A stretch of DNA of 64,000 bases from Streptomyces sp. A0958 (GCF_004795035.1 NZ_SSBK01000005.1:273447-337446); one strand, 5' to 3'. Positions 43,175-53,952 are shown, counted from the first letter of the stretch. Numbers and translations: made by a program. Notes: generated from the letters alone by a model not told the origin.

Positions 43175-43466
43175 GACGTTGTCCTCCTCGTACTCGTCCT
43201 GGACCCGTGGAAACCGGTCCCCGGGCATACACCCGGGTTGCCGTGGGGCCTCGTCCGAAACATGGCACCGCCGACGCGGGTACGCCCACCGGGCCGCGCG
43301 CTCGGGTGACGCGGCGGGCGGCCCGTGCACCCGGCCGCCGGTGTCCGCAGGGCCGATCGGGGCAGTCGCCGCACTGCGGACAGGTGAAGGTGCCGACTTC
43401 GGGTACCGGGTTCGTACGAGGCTGGAGCCGCCCGGGTTCTCCGGCCGGACGACGAGGAGGAGACGG

Positions 43467-46400
43467 ATGGCCACGGGAGGGAACGCTCAGGCGGACGGGC
43501 AGCACGGCACGGGGGTGGAAGCGGCGCCGGACCTGTCCTCCCTCCGGCGCGAGCTGGACCGGCGGGTCGACGGCGAGGTCCGCTTCGACGCGGGCAGCCG
43601 GGGCGCCTACGCGACCGACGGCTCGAACTACCGGCAGGTGCCGATCGGCGTCGTCGTGCCCCGCACGGTCGACGCGGGCGCCGAAGCGGTCGCGGTCTGC
43701 GCGCGCTACGGCGTTCCGGTGCTCTCCCGGGGCGGCGGCACCAGCCTCGCCGGACAGTGCACCAACGCCGCCGTGGTCATCGACTGGACGAAGTACTGCA
43801 ACCGCCTGGCGTCCGTGGACGAGACCGCGCGGACCTGCGTGGTGGAGCCCGGCATCGTGCTGGACGAACTGAACCGGCAGCTCGCGGACCGCGGGCTGAG
43901 GTTCGGCCCGAAACCCTCGACGCACAGCCACTGCTCCCTGGGCGGCATGATCGGCAACAACTCGTGCGGCGCGTCCGCGCAGGCCTACGGCAAGACCGTC
44001 GACAACGTACGGCGGCTGGAGATCCTGACCTACGACGGGCTGCGCTGCTGGGTCGGCCCCACATCCGACGACGAGTTCACCCGGATCATCGACGGGGGCG
44101 GGCGCCGCGCGGAGGTGTACCGGGGGTTGCGCCGGATCATCGACGCGCACCTGGCCGACGTCCGCCAGGGCTTCCCCGCCATCCCGCGCCGGGTCTCCGG
44201 CTACAACCTCGATTCGCTCCTGCCGGAGAAGGGCTTCGACGTGGCCCGGGCCCTCGTCGGCAGCGAGGGCACCCTCGTCACCGTCCTGCGCGCCGAACTC
44301 GACCTGGTGCCCGTCCCGGCCCACGAGGCCATGCTCGTCCTCGGCTACCCCGACATCTGCGCCGCGGCCGACGACGTACCGCTCCTGCTGGAACACAGCG
44401 CACCAACCCAGCTGGAGGCGATGGACGGCCGGATGGCGCAGCTGATGCGCGAGGAGGACAGCCACGTCGCCTCCCTGAAGACCTTCCCCGAGGGCGAGAG
44501 CTGGCTGCTGCTCCAGTTCAGCGGGGACGCCCAGCAGGAGGTGGACCGGCAGGCGCGCGACCTGCTGCGGGCGCTCGGGCGCGACGAGGACGACCGCACG
44601 GTGACGTTCTCCGACGACCCGCCGCGCGAGCGCAGGATGCTCAAGGCGCGCGAGGCCGGGCTCGGGGTGACCGCGCGGCCGCCGGACGGGCGCGAGACCT
44701 GGGAGGGCTGGGAGGACTCGGCCGTCCCGCCCGAGCGGCTCGGCGACTACCTGCGCGGCCTGAGGGAGCTGTTCGCCGAGTTCGGCTACGACCACCCCTC
44801 CCTCTACGGCCACTTCGGCCAGGGCTGTGTGCACACCCGCATCCCCTTCGAGCTGAAGACCGCCGAGGGCGTCGCGACCTTCCGGAAGTTCCTGTTCCGC
44901 GCCGCCGACCTCGTCGTCGCGCACGGGGGCTCGCTCTCGGGCGAACACGGGGACGGCCAGTCCCGCGCCGAACTCCTGCCCCGCATGTACGGTGACCGGC
45001 TCGTCGCCGCGTTCGGCGAGGTCAAGGCGCTCCTGGACCCGGACAACCGGATGAACCCCGGCAAGGTCGTCGACCCGTACCGCACGGACGAGAACCTGCG
45101 GCTCGGACCGCTGTGGCGGCCACGGACCGACGCGACGCACTTCCAGTACCCCGACGACGGCGGCTCCTTCGACCGGGCCGTGATGCGCTGCGTCGGCATC
45201 GGCAACTGCCGCTCCCACAGCGGCGGCGTGATGTGTCCCTCCTACCGGGCGACGGGCGAGGAGGAGCACTCCACCCGGGGGCGGGCCCGGCTGCTCTTCG
45301 AGATGCTGGGCGGCCACGAGGACACACCCGTCACCGACGGCTGGCGCTCCACCGAGGTACGCGACGCGCTCGACCTCTGCCTCGCCTGCAAGGGCTGCAA
45401 GTCCGACTGCCCCGTGGGCGTCGACATGGCCACCTACAAGGCCGAGTTCCTGGCCCACCACTACGCCGGGCGGCTGCGCCCGGCGGCGCACTACTCGCTG
45501 GGCTGGCTGCCCCTGTGGGCCCAGCTCTCCCGCCTCGCCCCGCGCCTGGTCAACGCGGCGCTCGACGCCCCCGGCGCCCGGCGCGTCGCCAAGCGCCTCG
45601 CCGGAGTCGCCGCCGAGCGGCAGCCGCCCGCCTTCGCCGAGGAGTCGTTCGTCCAGTGGTGGCGGGCCCGCGGCACCCCGAACCCCGACCCGGCCGACGC
45701 CCGGACCGTGGTCCTGTGGCCGGACACCTTCACGACCTTCTTCCACCCGGGCATCGCCAGGTCCGCCGTCCGGGTGCTGGAGGACGCCGGCTTCCGGGTC
45801 GCCGTCCCGGAACGCGCCGTGTGCTGCGGGCTCACCTGGATCTCCACCGGCCAGCCCGCCACCGCCAAGAAGGTGCTGCGCCGGACCGTGGAGGTGCTGC
45901 GGCCCTGGATCGAGGCGGGCACCCCGATCGTCGGCCTGGAACCGTCCTGCACGGCCGTCTTCCGCTCCGACGCCCCGGAGCTGATGCCGCACGACCAGGA
46001 CATCCAGCGCCTCGCGGGTCAGTTCCGCACCTTCTCCGAACTCCTGGTGAACGACGCCCCCGACGACTGGCGGCCGCCCGTCCTGACCCGGCAGGCCACC
46101 GTGCAGACCCACTGCCACCAGCACGCCGTCACCAAGTTCGACGCGGACCGCGAACTGATGCGCCGCGCCGGCCTCGACGCCGAGGTCCTGGATGAAGGGT
46201 GCTGCGGGCTCGCCGGCAACTTCGGCTTCGAACGCGGCCACTACGACCTGTCCATGGACATCGGCGAACAGGGCGTCCTGCCCGCCGTCCGGGGCGCCGC
46301 ACCCGACGCCCTGGTCGTGGCCGACGGCTTCAGCTGCCGCACCCAGATCGAGCAGGGCGACACCGGCCGACGCGCCATGCACCTGGCCGAAGCGCTCGCG

Positions 46401-46592
46401 CTCGGCCTCGACGGGCCGCTGCCCGCCGACCACCCGGAGAAGGCCACCGCCCGCCCCGCAGGGCCGACCCCGGGCGCGGCCCGGCTGGCCTCGGGCGCCG
46501 CAGCACTCACCGCACTCACCTCGCTCACCGTGCTCGGGACGGCCGCGTACGCCGTCCTGCGCCGGAACCGACGCACGACGCACCACCGATAG
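43467..46592 (+). CDS. FAD-linked oxidase / Fe-S protein, D-lactate dehydrogenase-like, with C-terminal membrane tail
   Basis: 1041 residues from the ATG at 43467, behind GAGGAGGAG. The FAD-binding_4 domain has SRGGGTSLAGQCTNAAVVID near 87 and PSTHSHCSLGGMIGNNSCGA. The FAD-oxidase C domain contains LSGEHGDGQSRAELLPRMYG. The Fe-S part has CVGIGNCRSHSGGVMCPSYR near 575 and CLACKGCKSDCPVGVD near 638, then two CCG half-sites (CCGLTW near 786, CCGLAGNFG near 912). A hydrophobic segment at 1007-1032 could anchor it to the membrane. It probably oxidises a D-2-hydroxyacid (D-lactate or glycolate) and passes electrons to quinone. Confidence 0.9.
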   Translation: MATGGNAQADGQHGTGVEAAPDLSSLRRELDRRVDGEVRFDAGSRGAYATDGSNYRQVPIGVVVPRTVDAGAEAVAVCARYGVPVLSRGGGTSLAGQCTNAAVVIDWTKYCNRLASVDETARTCVVEPGIVLDELNRQLADRGLRFGPKPSTHSHCSLGGMIGNNSCGASAQAYGKTVDNVRRLEILTYDGLRCWVGPTSDDEFTRIIDGGGRRAEVYRGLRRIIDAHLADVRQGFPAIPRRVSGYNLDSLLPEKGFDVARALVGSEGTLVTVLRAELDLVPVPAHEAMLVLGYPDICAAADDVPLLLEHSAPTQLEAMDGRMAQLMREEDSHVASLKTFPEGESWLLLQFSGDAQQEVDRQARDLLRALGRDEDDRTVTFSDDPPRERRMLKAREAGLGVTARPPDGRETWEGWEDSAVPPERLGDYLRGLRELFAEFGYDHPSLYGHFGQGCVHTRIPFELKTAEGVATFRKFLFRAADLVVAHGGSLSGEHGDGQSRAELLPRMYGDRLVAAFGEVKALLDPDNRMNPGKVVDPYRTDENLRLGPLWRPRTDATHFQYPDDGGSFDRAVMRCVGIGNCRSHSGGVMCPSYRATGEEEHSTRGRARLLFEMLGGHEDTPVTDGWRSTEVRDALDLCLACKGCKSDCPVGVDMATYKAEFLAHHYAGRLRPAAHYSLGWLPLWAQLSRLAPRLVNAALDAPGARRVAKRLAGVAAERQPPAFAEESFVQWWRARGTPNPDPADARTVVLWPDTFTTFFHPGIARSAVRVLEDAGFRVAVPERAVCCGLTWISTGQPATAKKVLRRTVEVLRPWIEAGTPIVGLEPSCTAVFRSDAPELMPHDQDIQRLAGQFRTFSELLVNDAPDDWRPPVLTRQATVQTHCHQHAVTKFDADRELMRRAGLDAEVLDEGCCGLAGNFGFERGHYDLSMDIGEQGVLPAVRGAAPDALVVADGFSCRTQIEQGDTGRRAMHLAEALALGLDGPLPADHPEKATARPAGPTPGAARLASGAAALTALTSLTVLGTAAYAVLRRNRRTTHHR

Positions 46593-46604
46593 GGAGAAGA
46601 AATC

Positions 46605-48425
46605 ATGGCGACCAAGGTCTCCGACTACGTTCTGCAGCGCCTGCGCGAGTGGGACGTCGACCACGTCTTCGCCTACGCGGGCGACGGGATCAACGGTCTG
46701 CTCGCCGCCTGGGGGCGGGCCGAGAACAAGCCGAAGTTCGTCCAGGCCCGGCACGAGGAGATGGCCGCGTTCGAGGCGGTCGGCTACGCCAAGTTCTCCG
46801 GCAAGGCCGGGGTCTGCGCCGCCACCTCGGGCCCCGGAGCGATCCACCTGCTCAACGGGCTGTACGACGCGAAGCTGGACCACGTGCCCGTCGTCGCGAT
46901 CGTGGGCCAGACCAACCGCAGTGCCATGGGCGGCTCCTACCAGCAGGAGGTGGACCTGCTGAGCCTCTACAAGGACGTCGCCTCCGAGTTCTGCGAGATG
47001 GTCACCGTCCCCGAACAGCTTCCCAACGTGATCGACCGGGCGATGCGGACCGCGTACGCCAAGCGGACCGTGACGGCCGTGATCATCCCGGCGGACGTCC
47101 AGGAACTGGGCTACACGCCCCCCACCCACGCCTTCAAGATGGTCCCCTCCAGCCTCGGCGCGAGCACGTCCGCGCCGGTCCCCGCCGAGGACGACCTCGC
47201 GCGGGCCGCCGAGGTGCTGAACGCGGGGGAGAAGGTCGCGATCCTGATCGGGCAGGGCGCCCGCGGCGCGCGCGCCGAGGTCGAGCGGCTGGCCGAAGTG
47301 CTGGGCGCGGGCGTCGCCAAGGCACTGCTCGGCAAGGACGTGCTCCCCGACGACCTGCCGTATGTCACCGGTTCCATCGGGCTGCTCGGCACCCGTCCCA
47401 GTTACGAGCTGATGCAGGACTGCGACACCCTGCTCGTGGTCGGCTCCAGCTTCCCCTACAGCCAGTTCCTGCCCGAATTCGATCAGGCCCGCGCGGTGCA
47501 GATCGACATCGACCCCTACATGATCGGACTGCGCTACCCGTTCGAGGTCAATCTCGTCGGTGACGCGCGCGCCACCCTCGACGCCCTGCTGCCGCGGCTC
47601 AAGCGGAAGAAGCACGGCAGCTGGCGCAAGAAGATCGAGAAGGACACCGCCAAGTGGTGGGAGGTCATGCAGCGGCGCGCCGCCGTGGAGGCCGACCCGG
47701 TCAACCCCGAATACGTCGTGCACGCCCTCGACGACCTCCTGCCGGACGACGCGATGCTGGCCGCCGACTCCGGTTCCGCCGCCAACTGGTACGCCAGGCA
47801 CCTGCGCTTCCGGGGCGCGATGCGCGGTTCGCTCTCCGGCACGCTGGCCACCATGGGCCCCGGCGTGCCCTACGTCATCGGCGCCAAGTTCGCCCACCCC
47901 GACCGGCCCGCCATCGCGATCGTGGGTGACGGCGCGATGCAGATGAACGGCATGGCCGAACTCATCACCATCGCCAAGTACTGGCACGAGTGGGAGAACC
48001 CGCGCCTCGTCGTGGCGGTCCTCAACAACCAGGACCTCAACCAGGTCACCTGGGAGATGCGCGCCATGTCGGGCGCCCCGCAGTTCCTGCCCTCGCAGTC
48101 CCTGCCCGACGTGCGCTACGCGGACTTCGCCCGCTCGGTCGGCCTGGACGGCGTACGCGTGGAGAAGCCCGACGAGGTCGAGGACGCCTGGCACCGGGCC
48201 CTGGCCTGCGACCGGCCCTTCGTCATCGACTTCCGGACCGACCCCGCAGTCCCGCCCATCCCGCCGCACGCGAGCCTCGACCAGATCGAGGGGGCCGCCC
48301 TCTCGCTGGTCAGGGGCGACAGCGACCGCGGTGCGGTGCTGCGCCAGGGGTTCAAGGCCAAGGTCCAGGAGATGCTGCCCGGCCACCACGGGGACTCCGG
48401 CGACGAAGGGCCCGGAGGCAAGTGA
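46605..48425 (+). CDS. Thiamine-diphosphate pyruvate oxidase/dehydrogenase (PoxB-like)
   Basis: 606 residues from the ATG at 46605, 12 bases after the previous gene with TAGGGAGAAG between. The TPP-activating glutamate is in ARHEEMAAFEAVGYAKFSGK (residues 48-67). The TPP/Mg motif is GDGAMQMNGMAELITIAKYW near 442, with NNQDLNQVTWEMR. The central domain has IGQGARGARAEVERLAEVLG. It fits pyruvate:quinone oxidoreductase or pyruvate oxidase rather than acetolactate synthase. Following a D-lactate dehydrogenase-like gene, it may take pyruvate on to acetate and CO2 with electrons to the respiratory chain; the order of steps is inferred. Confidence 0.9.
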   Translation: MATKVSDYVLQRLREWDVDHVFAYAGDGINGLLAAWGRAENKPKFVQARHEEMAAFEAVGYAKFSGKAGVCAATSGPGAIHLLNGLYDAKLDHVPVVAIVGQTNRSAMGGSYQQEVDLLSLYKDVASEFCEMVTVPEQLPNVIDRAMRTAYAKRTVTAVIIPADVQELGYTPPTHAFKMVPSSLGASTSAPVPAEDDLARAAEVLNAGEKVAILIGQGARGARAEVERLAEVLGAGVAKALLGKDVLPDDLPYVTGSIGLLGTRPSYELMQDCDTLLVVGSSFPYSQFLPEFDQARAVQIDIDPYMIGLRYPFEVNLVGDARATLDALLPRLKRKKHGSWRKKIEKDTAKWWEVMQRRAAVEADPVNPEYVVHALDDLLPDDAMLAADSGSAANWYARHLRFRGAMRGSLSGTLATMGPGVPYVIGAKFAHPDRPAIAIVGDGAMQMNGMAELITIAKYWHEWENPRLVVAVLNNQDLNQVTWEMRAMSGAPQFLPSQSLPDVRYADFARSVGLDGVRVEKPDEVEDAWHRALACDRPFVIDFRTDPAVPPIPPHASLDQIEGAALSLVRGDSDRGAVLRQGFKAKVQEMLPGHHGDSGDEGPGGK

Positions 48426-49543
48426 GCCCCCACGACGCGGACGCCCCCCTGATCGACCGGGTGGAGACCGCCGTCTACACCGTGCCCACCGACGCCCCGG
48501 AGGGCGACGGCACCCTGGCCTGGGACGAGACCACACTCGTCCTGGTCAGGGCGGGCTCGGGCGGTACGAGCGGCCTCGGCTACACCTACGGGGCGCCCGC
48601 CACCGCCGCGGCCGTCGACCAGCTGCTCGCCGAAGTGGTCGAGGGCCGCAGCGCCTGGGACGTACCCGCGGCCAACGAGGCGATGAGCCGGGCCGTCCGC
48701 AACGCCGGACGCCCCGGGCTCGTCGCCCAGGCGCTGTCCGCCGTCGACATCGCCCTCTGGGACCTGAAGGCCCGCCTCCTGGACCTGCCCCTCACCCGCC
48801 TGCTCGGGGCCGGGGCCCAGGAGGTCCCCGTCTACGGCAGCGGCGGCTTCACCCCGTACGACGACGAGCGGCAGGACCGGCAGCTGCGCGGCTGGGCACA
48901 GACCCAGGGCATCCCCCGCGTCAAGATCAAGATCGGTGAGTCCTGGGGCCGGGAGGAAGCCCGCGACCTGCACCGGATCGCGCGGGCCCGCCGCAGCATC
49001 GGGGACGGCACCGAGCTGTACGTCGACGCCAACGGCGCCTACACCCGCAAACAGGCCGTCCGCATGGCCCGGAGGTTCGAGGACCACGACGTGACCTGGT
49101 TCGAGGAACCCGTCTCGTCCGACGACCCGACCGGCCTCGCCCACATCAGGGCGGCCACGACGGCCGACGTCGCGGCCGGTGAATACGGCTACGCGCTGCC
49201 GTACTTCTGGCAGCTGACCGCCGCCGGCGCCGTGGACTGCCTCCAGGCGGACGCCACCCGCTGCGGAGGCATCACCGTCTGGCTGCGCGCCGCCGCACTC
49301 GCCGAGGCCGCCGGACTGCAACTCTCCGGACACTGCGCCCCGCACGCCCACGCCCACGCCGCCGCGGCCGTGCCCAACCTGCGCCACCTGGAGTGGTTCC
49401 ACGACCACGTCCGCATCGAGGAGCTCTTCTTCGACGGGGCCCTGGACCCGGCCGGCGGCACCGTACGCCCCGGCGCGTCCGGCGCCCCCGGGCTCGGCCT
49501 GGAGTTCCGCTCCGACGCCGCGGAACGCTACCGCGTCCGGTGA
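48422..49543 (+). CDS. Enolase superfamily (mandelate racemase/muconate lactonizing) enzyme
   Basis: 373 residues from a GTG at 48422 overlapping the preceding stop (GTGA), with CCGGAGGC upstream. The barrel-lysine motif K-x-K is in [12 protein letters not shown] near residue 167. Metal ligands are in [20 protein letters not shown] and [10 protein letters not shown], and [17 protein letters not shown] is the late-barrel region. It abstracts an alpha proton from a carboxylate substrate, such as a sugar acid. The substrate is unknown. Confidence 0.88.
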   Translation: MSPHDADAPLIDRVETAVYTVPTDAPEGDGTLAWDETTLVLVRAGSGGTSGLGYTYGAPATAAAVDQLLAEVVEGRSAWDVPAANEAMSRAVRNAGRPGLVAQALSAVDIALWDLKARLLDLPLTRLLGAGAQEVPVYGSGGFTPYDDERQDRQLRGWAQTQGIPRVKIKIGESWGREEARDLHRIARARRSIGDGTELYVDANGAYTRKQAVRMARRFEDHDVTWFEEPVSSDDPTGLAHIRAATTADVAAGEYGYALPYFWQLTAAGAVDCLQADATRCGGITVWLRAAALAEAAGLQLSGHCAPHAHAHAAAAVPNLRHLEWFHDHVRIEELFFDGALDPAGGTVRPGASGAPGLGLEFRSDAAERYRVR

Positions 49544-49569
49544 CCGCCCGGGCCCCGACGAGGAGGCGC

Positions 49570-51357
49570 ATGACCCGCCCGCACCTGCCGCACGACAACC
49601 CGCCGCCCCATGTGCTGCGCGAGTACGCCCTGATCGCCGACGGGGAACGGGGCGCGCTCGTCGGCCCCCAGGGCGACATCGCCTGGCTGTGCGCGCCGCG
49701 CTGGGACTCCGGCGCGGTCTTCGCCTCCCTCATCGGAGGCCCCGGCCACTACACCGTCACCCCGCGCGAACGCTTCGTCTGGGGCGGCTACTACGAGCCC
49801 GGGACGCTGATCTGGCGCAACCGCTGGGTCACCGCCTCCGGCGTCATCGAGTGCCGCGAGGCCCTGGCGTTCCCCGGCGACGCACGGCGCGCCGTCCTGT
49901 TGCGCCGGATCTGCGCGGTGGAGGGGGACGCCCGGGTGACCGTACGCCTGGAGCCGCACGCGGAGTACGGCGCGCACCGGGTGCGGGGCGTGCGGCGCGA
50001 GCGGCCCGGGGTGTGGAGCGGGCGCACCGGCCCCCTGCACTGGCGCTGGACCGGAGCCGACGCGGCACGCCCCGCCCGCGAGGGCCACCGCACCACGGGC
50101 ATGGCGGCGGAGCTGACCGTGCCCGCCGGCGGCCACCACGACCTCGTCCTCGAACTCGCCGAGAGCGGACCGGGCGAGGCGGTGGACGCGGAACTGGCCT
50201 GGCAGGCCACGCAGGACGCCTGGGCCCGCGCCGCCCAGCCGCTGCCCGCCTGCCTCGCACCCGACGACGCCCGCCACTCCCACACCGTGCTGCGCGGCCT
50301 CACCAGCGCCTCGGGCGGCATGGTCGCGGCCGCCACCACCAGCCTCCCCGAACGCGCCGAGGCGGGCCGCAACTACGACTACCGGTACGTGTGGATTCGC
50401 GACCAGTGCTACGCCGGGCAGGCGGCCGCGGCAGTGGGGGCCCACCAGCTGACCGACGACGCCGTACGGTTCGTCGCCGCGCGCCTGCACGAGGACGGCC
50501 CACGGCTGGCGCCCGCCTACACCGCCACCGGCGGTCCGGTCCCCGACCAGCGGACGCTGTCCCTCCCCGGCTACCCGGGAGGCCACGACCGGGTCGGCAA
50601 CCACGTCAACCGGCAGTTCCAGCTCGACGCGTTCGGCGAGGCGCTGCTCCTGTTCGCGGCGGCCGCCCGGGCGGACCGGCTCGGCCCCGACGGCCTGCGG
50701 GCGGCGGACATCGCGGTGGCGGCCATCGCCCGGCGCCGCGGCGAACCGGACGCGGGGATCTGGGAGCTGGAAGACCGCGCCTGGACACACAGCAAGCTCA
50801 TCTGCGCCGCCGGACTGCGGGCCATGGCCGGGAGCGTCCGCTGCGCACAGGCCGCCTCGTGGGCCGGACTCGCGGACACCCTGGTCGCGGAGACGGCCGC
50901 GACCAGCACCCACCCGACCGGGCGCTGGCAGCGCGCGGCCGACGACCCGGGCCTGGACGCCGCCCTGCTGATGCCCCCGATCCGCGGCGGGATCAGCGCC
51001 TTCGACCCGCGGACCGTCCGCACGCTCGACGCCTACCGGGCCGAACTGACCCACGACCACTACGCCTACCGCTTCCGGCACGACGAACGCCCCCTCGACC
51101 AGGCCGAGGGCGCGTTCCTGCTGTGCGGCTACCTGATGGCGCTCGCCGAGCACCAGCAGGGCAACGAGCGGGAGGCGGTGCGCTGGTTCGAGCGCAACCG
51201 GGCGGCCTGCGGGCCCCCGGGCCTGTTCACCGAGGAGTACGACATCGGCCAGCGACAGCTGCGCGGCAACGTCCCGCAGGCCTTCGTCCACGCGCTGATG
51301 CTCGAAACCTCCGTCCGTCTCGCCGCACCCGCCCCGTCCGAAGGAGAACAGTCGTGA
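49570..51357 (+). CDS. Glycoside hydrolase family 15 protein
   Basis: 595 residues from the ATG at 49570, behind GAGGAGGC. The N-terminal domain starts [20 protein letters not shown], usual in GH15/trehalase-like actinomycete proteins. The (alpha/alpha)6 barrel contains [20 protein letters not shown] near 272 and [20 protein letters not shown] near 397, where the general acid glutamate is expected. [20 protein letters not shown] near the C-terminus is typical. It probably hydrolyses an alpha-glucoside such as maltooligosaccharide or trehalose. It shares an operon with oxidoreductases and is translationally coupled to the SDR downstream. Confidence 0.9.
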   Translation: MTRPHLPHDNPPPHVLREYALIADGERGALVGPQGDIAWLCAPRWDSGAVFASLIGGPGHYTVTPRERFVWGGYYEPGTLIWRNRWVTASGVIECREALAFPGDARRAVLLRRICAVEGDARVTVRLEPHAEYGAHRVRGVRRERPGVWSGRTGPLHWRWTGADAARPAREGHRTTGMAAELTVPAGGHHDLVLELAESGPGEAVDAELAWQATQDAWARAAQPLPACLAPDDARHSHTVLRGLTSASGGMVAAATTSLPERAEAGRNYDYRYVWIRDQCYAGQAAAAVGAHQLTDDAVRFVAARLHEDGPRLAPAYTATGGPVPDQRTLSLPGYPGGHDRVGNHVNRQFQLDAFGEALLLFAAAARADRLGPDGLRAADIAVAAIARRRGEPDAGIWELEDRAWTHSKLICAAGLRAMAGSVRCAQAASWAGLADTLVAETAATSTHPTGRWQRAADDPGLDAALLMPPIRGGISAFDPRTVRTLDAYRAELTHDHYAYRFRHDERPLDQAEGAFLLCGYLMALAEHQQGNEREAVRWFERNRAACGPPGLFTEEYDIGQRQLRGNVPQAFVHALMLETSVRLAAPAPSEGEQS

Positions 51358-52358
51358 GCCAGAGCGTCGTCGTCACAGGAGCGAGCGCAGGAATCGGCCG
51401 GGCAGTGGCCCGGGCCTTCGGGGCGCGCGGGGCCGACGTGGCCCTGCTGGCCCGGGGCCGGGCCGGTCTCGACGCGGCCGCCCGCGAGGTGGAGGAGGCC
51501 GGCGGGCGCGCCCTGGTCGTCCCCACCGATGTGTCCGACCACCACGCGGTGGAGGCCGCGGCGGAAGAGGCCGTGCACGCCTTCGGCCGCATCGATGTCT
51601 GGGTCAACGCCGGCTTTGCCTCGGTCTTCGCACCGTTCACGCAGATCAAGGCGGAGGAGTACGAGCGGGTCACGCAGGTCACGTATCTGGGGTTCGTCAA
51701 CGGCACCCGGGCCGCCCTCACGCACATGACCCCGCGCGACGCAGGGACCATCATCCAGGTGGGATCGGCACTCGGCGAGCGGTCCATCCCCCTCCAGTCC
51801 GCCTACTGCGGGGCCAAACACGCCATCAACGGCTTCACCTCGTCCCTGCGCACCGAGCTCATGCACCAGGGCAGCAACGTCCGCGTCACCGTGGTCCAGA
51901 TGCCGGCCGTCAACACCCCGCAGTTCTCCTGGGTCCTGTCCCGGATGAAGGGCCGGCCGCAGCCCGTACCCCCGATCTACCAGCCGGAGGTCGCCGCCGA
52001 GGCCGTGCTGTACGCCGCCGACCACCCCGGCCGCAAGCAGTTCTACGTGGGCTCCAGCACGGTCGCCACGCTCGTCGCCAACAAGTTCGCCCCCGGCCTC
52101 CTCGACCGCTACCTCGCGCGTACGGGCTTCGACTCCCAGCAGTCCGGGGACGCCGGCCACGAGGAGCGCGAGCACAACCTCTGGCACCCGGTGGACGACG
52201 AGACCGACCACGGGGCGCACGGCACGTTCGACGACGAGTCCCACCGGCGCGACCCGCAGCTGTGGGCCTCCCGGCACCCGGCCCTCACCGCGCTCCTGGC
52301 CGCGGGTGCGGTGACCGGCGCCACGGCCCTGGGACTGCGCGCGGCCAAGGGCCGGTGA
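51354..52358 (+). CDS. SDR oxidoreductase with C-terminal extension
   Basis: 334 residues from a GTG at 51354 overlapping the GH15 stop (GTGA), with AAGGAGAAC upstream. SDR motifs: [34 protein letters not shown] (NAG), and [20 protein letters not shown] (Tyr-x3-Lys). It continues past the normal end of about 250 with a His/Asp-rich linker ([20 protein letters not shown]) and a short hydrophobic C-terminus ([20 protein letters not shown]) that may anchor it in the membrane. The substrate is unknown. Confidence 0.88.
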   Translation: MSQSVVVTGASAGIGRAVARAFGARGADVALLARGRAGLDAAAREVEEAGGRALVVPTDVSDHHAVEAAAEEAVHAFGRIDVWVNAGFASVFAPFTQIKAEEYERVTQVTYLGFVNGTRAALTHMTPRDAGTIIQVGSALGERSIPLQSAYCGAKHAINGFTSSLRTELMHQGSNVRVTVVQMPAVNTPQFSWVLSRMKGRPQPVPPIYQPEVAAEAVLYAADHPGRKQFYVGSSTVATLVANKFAPGLLDRYLARTGFDSQQSGDAGHEEREHNLWHPVDDETDHGAHGTFDDESHRRDPQLWASRHPALTALLAAGAVTGATALGLRAAKGR

Positions 52359-52364
52359 GCGGAC

Positions 52365-53255
52365 GTGACCGCACGCACGAGGCGCGTACCGGAGATCAGC
52401 CGCCCGGACAAGGTCCTCTTCCCCGACGACGGCATCACGAAGGCCGAACTCGCCGGGTACTACCGCACGGTGGCCCGCCGCATGCTGCCCCATCTGCGGG
52501 AGCGGCCCCTCATGCTGGAACGCTTTCCCGACGGGATCGGCGGCCACGGCTTCATGCAGAAGGACGTGCCCGACCACTTTCCCGACTGGGTCCACCGCGT
52601 CGAACTCCCCAAGGAGGACGGCACCGTCACCTACCCGATCGCCGACCACACGGCAACGCTGGTGTACCTCGCCGGCCAGGCCTGCGTCACCCCGCACCGC
52701 TTCCTCTCCCGGGCGGACCGGCCGCACCACCCGGACCGGATGGTGTTCGACCTCGACCCGCCCGGCGACGACTTCGCCCCGGTACGCGAAGCGGCACTGG
52801 CCCTGCACGGTCTGCTGGACGAGCTGGAGCTGCCGTCCCTGGTCATGACCACCGGATCACGCGGCCTGCACGTCGTGGTGGCGCTCGACCGCCGGGACGC
52901 CTTCGACGACGTACGGGCGTTCGCCCGCGCGGTCGCCGACGCCCTCGTCGCCCGCAGGACCGACCGGTTCACCACCGAGGCCAGGAAGAAGGCGCGCGGC
53001 GGCCGCCTCTACCTCGACGTCCAGCGCAACGCGTACGCCCAGACCGCCGTCACCCCCTACGCGGTCCGCGCGCGCCCCGGCGCCCCCGTCGCGGCGCCCT
53101 TGGCCTGGGAGGACATCGAGGACCCGGCGCTCGACGCCCGCCGCTGGACCCTTCGCAGCGCCGACGGGCTCCTGGAACGCGACCCCTGGCACCACCCACC
53201 ACGGCCCCGCTCCCTCAGCCGGGCCCGCACCCTGCTCGACGCGCTGACCGCGTAG
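52365..53255 (+). CDS. Stand-alone LigD-type polymerase domain protein
   Basis: 296 residues from a GTG at 52365. It opens TRRVPEISRPDKVLFPDDGI and has RPLMLERFPDGIGGHGFMQK, then the catalytic metal-binding DLDPPGDDF near 129 and TTGSRGLHVVVALDRRD. These are the archaeo-eukaryotic-primase-type polymerase features of bacterial LigD. There is no ligase or phosphoesterase domain attached and no Ku gene in the window. It may serve NHEJ or excision repair with partners elsewhere. The ribosome-binding site is weak. Confidence 0.9.
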   Translation: MTARTRRVPEISRPDKVLFPDDGITKAELAGYYRTVARRMLPHLRERPLMLERFPDGIGGHGFMQKDVPDHFPDWVHRVELPKEDGTVTYPIADHTATLVYLAGQACVTPHRFLSRADRPHHPDRMVFDLDPPGDDFAPVREAALALHGLLDELELPSLVMTTGSRGLHVVVALDRRDAFDDVRAFARAVADALVARRTDRFTTEARKKARGGRLYLDVQRNAYAQTAVTPYAVRARPGAPVAAPLAWEDIEDPALDARRWTLRSADGLLERDPWHHPPRPRSLSRARTLLDALTA

Positions 53256-53279
53256 AGCCGACCCACGACGGAGGAACCC

Positions 53280-53891
53280 ATGTCCAGAGCGACGACGGTG
53301 AAACGGCTGCTGGATGAGCACGGGCAGACGTACGCCGAGGAAGCCGGCATCCGGCTGAAGGACACGCCCATGCCGCTGTACCAGCTGCTGACGCTCTGCG
53401 TGCTCTTCTCGGTCCGCATCAAGGCCGACATCGCGGTGGCCGCGGCCCGGGAACTCTTCGACGCTGGGATGCGCACACCCCGGGGAATGGCCGACGCCAC
53501 CTGGCAGGACCGCGTCGACGCACTGGGCCGCGCCCACTACCGCCGCTACGACGAGTCCACGGCCACCGCGCTCGGCGAGGGCGCGCAACTCGTGCTCGAC
53601 CGGTACCACGGAGACCTGCGGCGGCTGCGCGACGAAGCCGGCGGCGATGCCGGGCGGCTGCGCGAACTGCTGCGCGAGTTCCCCCGGATCGGGCCGGTGG
53701 GCGCCGACATCTTCAGCCGCGAGGCCCAGGGCGTGTGGCCCGAACTGCGCCCGGCGTTCGACAAGCGGGCCCAGGGCGCCGCGGACGAACTCGGGCTGCC
53801 GCACTCCCCGGACAAACTGGCCGCTCTCGTCGGCGACGACGACCTTCCCCGCTTGGCGGCCGCGCTGGTCCGGGTGGAACTCACCGCGTGA
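53280..53891 (+). CDS. HhH-GPD/endonuclease III-like protein
   Basis: 203 residues from the ATG at 53280, behind GGAGGAACC. The helix-hairpin-helix LREFPRIGPVGADIFSREAQ lies at about 140-159, and LLTLCVLFSVRIKADIAVAA resembles the first conserved helices of endonuclease III-type proteins. The C-terminal Fe-S cysteine loop of Nth is absent, and the catalytic lysine is not obvious, so activity is uncertain. It is the last gene of the operon, next to the LigD-type polymerase, suggesting a base-repair role. Confidence 0.78.
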   Translation: MSRATTVKRLLDEHGQTYAEEAGIRLKDTPMPLYQLLTLCVLFSVRIKADIAVAAARELFDAGMRTPRGMADATWQDRVDALGRAHYRRYDESTATALGEGAQLVLDRYHGDLRRLRDEAGGDAGRLRELLREFPRIGPVGADIFSREAQGVWPELRPAFDKRAQGAADELGLPHSPDKLAALVGDDDLPRLAAALVRVELTA

Positions 53892-53952
53892 ACCGCGCAC
53901 GGCCGGCCGGTGCGCGCCCCTGGGGCACGGCACCGGCCGATGAGCCGACGGC

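Noticed and set aside
43382..43406. SigB-like promoter before the FAD-linked dehydrogenase
   Set aside because: GGGTAC is present, but the -35 part reads AGGT at 15-base spacing, a mismatch at the first G.
43152..48536. 1794-codon open frame on the minus strand
   Set aside because: It lies opposite the dehydrogenase, oxidase and enolase genes, has no family motifs, and is a product of high GC with few stops on the opposite strand.
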